Shown one piece after another: positions 16,238 to 17,448 of a stretch of 17,448 bases of DNA. The translations under genes and the position numbers were made by a program. The stretch covers positions 1-17,448 of the forward strand of contig CAMARL010000018.1 in assembly GCA_945860325.1 (NCBI GenBank). Direction: 5' to 3'. The DNA comes from Spirosoma fluviale (GTDB lineage Bacteria > Bacteroidota > Bacteroidia > Cytophagales > Spirosomataceae). Below the pieces are notes generated by a model. That model was not told where the DNA came from and did not search any database. It was given only the letters and a program-made list of their open reading frames with translations. Within the stretch, counting starts at the first letter, position 1; each line of letters begins with the position of its first letter.

Positions 16238-16245
16238 TAAATTTG
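16238..16245 (+). promoter_or_regulatory. Putative -7 box (TAAATTTG) of def-pheT
   Basis: TAAATTTG fits TAnnTTTG and ends 20 nt before the def ATG. No TTG lies at the expected -33 distance. Confidence 0.45.
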
Positions 16246-16265
16246 TGGTTTGAATTTTTTGAATT

Positions 16266-16838
16266 ATGATATATCCCATCGTCCCTTATGGCGATCCTGT
16301 TTTAAGAAAAGTAGCAAAGCCGATTAAATTAGGAAGCATCGATTTGGTTAAGCTATCGGAAGATATGTTTGAAACGATGTATGCAGCGAGTGGTGTAGGA
16401 TTAGCAGCGCCTCAAATTGGCATGGACATTCGGCTTTTTGTGGTGGATGGAAGACCTATGAATGAAGATGAAGATGAGGAAGAAAAAGACCCTTCGTTAG
16501 TGAATTTCAAAAAGGTTTTTGTGAACGCAAGCATTTTAGATGAAACTGGAGAAGAGTGGGGTTTTGAAGAAGGTTGTTTGTCGATTCCTGGAGTAAGGGG
16601 TGAAGTTTTTAGGCCTGAATATGTCAAAATTCATTACTGGGACGAGCATGGGGAGGAGCATGAAGACATATTTGAGGGGTTTGCGGCAAGAATTATTCAG
16701 CATGAATATGATCATATTGAAGGAATCCTTTTTACTGATCATTTGAATGTGGTCAAAAAGCGAATGATAAAAAGTAAATTAGGTGAAATTAGCCGCGGAA
16801 AAGTTTCAGTAGATTATAAAATGAAACTTTCTCGATAA
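16266..16838 (+). CDS. def: Peptide deformylase
   Basis: A 190-residue metalloenzyme that removes the formyl group from new polypeptides. All three family motifs are present: GVGLAAPQIG (43-52), EEGCLSIP (101-108, metal ligand Cys104) and QHEYDHIEGILF (145-156, with H146, E147, H150). An acidic insert, NEDEDEEEKDP (66-76), sits between the first and second motifs; I recall similar inserts in other Bacteroidota deformylases. It is cytoplasmic, acting at the ribosome exit. Nothing is missing, so the enzyme should be active. pheT starts 8 nt after its stop, which suggests one transcript; methionyl-tRNA formyltransferase, its usual neighbour in proteobacteria, is not here. Confidence 0.97.
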   Translation: MIYPIVPYGDPVLRKVAKPIKLGSIDLVKLSEDMFETMYAASGVGLAAPQIGMDIRLFVVDGRPMNEDEDEEEKDPSLVNFKKVFVNASILDETGEEWGFEEGCLSIPGVRGEVFRPEYVKIHYWDEHGEEHEDIFEGFAARIIQHEYDHIEGILFTDHLNVVKKRMIKSKLGEISRGKVSVDYKMKLSR

Positions 16839-16846
16839 AATTAGAT

Positions 16847-17448
16847 ATGAAGATTTCTTTAAATTGGTTACGTGATTTTATTGACATTTCTAAATTACCC
16901 CAAAAGGGCGAAGCAGAAGAGTTAGACGTGTTATTGACAAATACGGGATTGGAGGTAGAGGGCATTGAAAGACATGAAAAAATCCCAGGAGGATTAAAAG
17001 GATTTGTGGTAGCGGAGGTTTTGACTTGCGAGAAATTTGAGGTAAAAGACAAAACGCTGAGCCTAACGACTGTTGACGCAGGACTATCAGAAACATTAAC
17101 CATTGTTTGTGGCGCGGCTAATGTAGCTGCGGGCCAAAAAGTGATCGTGGCAACACCCGGAACAACTTTATTTGACGCCGAAGGCAAAGCCTTGTTTACC
17201 ATAGAAAAGCGAAAAGTATATGGCCAACCCTCAGAAGGGATGATTTGTGCAGAGGATGAAATTGGGATTGGAACTTCACATGATGGAATTTTAGAGTTGG
17301 AAACCGATGTGGCGAATGGAACTCCTGCGGCCAACTACTTTAATCTCTCAGCAGATCTAGTTTTGGAGATTGGTTTAACTCCGAACCGAGCTGATGCGGC
17401 ATCGCATTGGGGAGTAGCGCGCGACATTAAGGCGGTGACTGGATTGCC
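16847..17448 (+). CDS. pheT: Phenylalanine--tRNA ligase beta subunit, 5' part only
   Basis: The first 200 codons of PheT, cut by the window end. It opens with MKISLNWLRDFIDI and GLEVEGIE, then the OB-fold tRNA-binding domain (about 42-152) with IVCGAANVAAGQKV and QPSEGMICAEDEIGI, and reaches TPNRAD (178-183) at the start of the B3/B4 editing region. These match bacterial PheT closely. PheT pairs with PheS to charge tRNA-Phe; pheS is not adjacent on the left side, where E. coli has it. Residues 61-76 read CEKFEVKDKTLSLTTV, where the family usually has a HPNADKL-like loop. The ATG lies 8 nt after def. Confidence 0.95.
   Translation, partial: MKISLNWLRDFIDISKLPQKGEAEELDVLLTNTGLEVEGIERHEKIPGGLKGFVVAEVLTCEKFEVKDKTLSLTTVDAGLSETLTIVCGAANVAAGQKVIVATPGTTLFDAEGKALFTIEKRKVYGQPSEGMICAEDEIGIGTSHDGILELETDVANGTPAANYFNLSADLVLEIGLTPNRADAASHWGVARDIKAVTGL

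Noticed and set aside
16789..17334. Minus-strand 181-codon open frame
   Set aside because: It lies wholly over the def end and pheT, whose motifs are clear; the minus frame is low-complexity Ser/Pro-rich with no recognisable domain.
1..17448. CRISPR array, insertion sequence, prophage, tRNA or rRNA
   Set aside because: No regular repeats, transposase or integrase motifs, terminal inverted repeats, or structural RNA sequences were seen on either strand.

Overview
The window reads as a piece of chromosome from an aerobic, low-to-mid GC, pigmented Bacteroidota bacterium, probably a Cytophagales-type one. The clues are a GldB-family gliding lipoprotein, a carotenoid-hydroxylase-type CrtZ, weak or absent Shine-Dalgarno sequences, and a TAnnTTTG box (the Bacteroidota -7 promoter element) just upstream of six genes. 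Genus-level placement is inference. No tRNA, rRNA, insertion sequence, CRISPR array or phage gene was seen. Coding density is very high; the longest gap is 143 nt.

Left block (1-1621, minus strand): an AlbA_2 (Schlafen-type) putative nucleic-acid-binding protein overlaps by ATGA the start of a truncated lipoprotein. That lipoprotein joins a cytochrome-c-like domain (heme motif CX4CH) to a copper type II monooxygenase-like (PHM fold) region. Next (1741-4628, plus strand) is a compact sulfate-activation operon: cysH, of the [4Fe-4S] APS reductase type, then cysD and cysN. CysN is not fused to an APS kinase, and no cysC is present, so sulfate probably goes via APS directly to sulfite.

Middle block: crtZ on the minus strand abuts cysN tail to tail with no bases between. 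Divergent from it is a plus-strand cluster of valS, gldB, an ABC exporter half-transporter and a Fur-family regulator, with junctions of -1, 11 and 9 nt. The ORF from the first in-frame TTG would begin valS upstream of its apparent promoter, so the ATG at 5213 is used here.

Right block: three minus-strand genes, sppA (protease IV), bioB (biotin synthase) and an unrecognised membrane protein with a propeller-like exterior and a helical cytoplasmic tail. sppA and bioB each appear to have their own promoter. Upstream lies minus-strand ppa (pyrophosphatase), with a small hairpin at its 3' end. ppa is divergent from def (peptide deformylase), which is followed by the 5' part of pheT, cut by the window end.

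Most genes are housekeeping: sulfur assimilation, tRNA charging, N-terminal protein processing, biotin and pyrophosphate removal. Pyrophosphatase would pull forward the PPi-producing CysDN and tRNA synthetase reactions. The less ordinary material is the AlbA_2 plus cytochrome/PHM pair, the membrane protein at 11087-12544, and a few local oddities (PheT tRNA-binding loop, TTG-started Fur gene, valS leader hairpin). I found no clear evidence of a wholly new multi-gene system.
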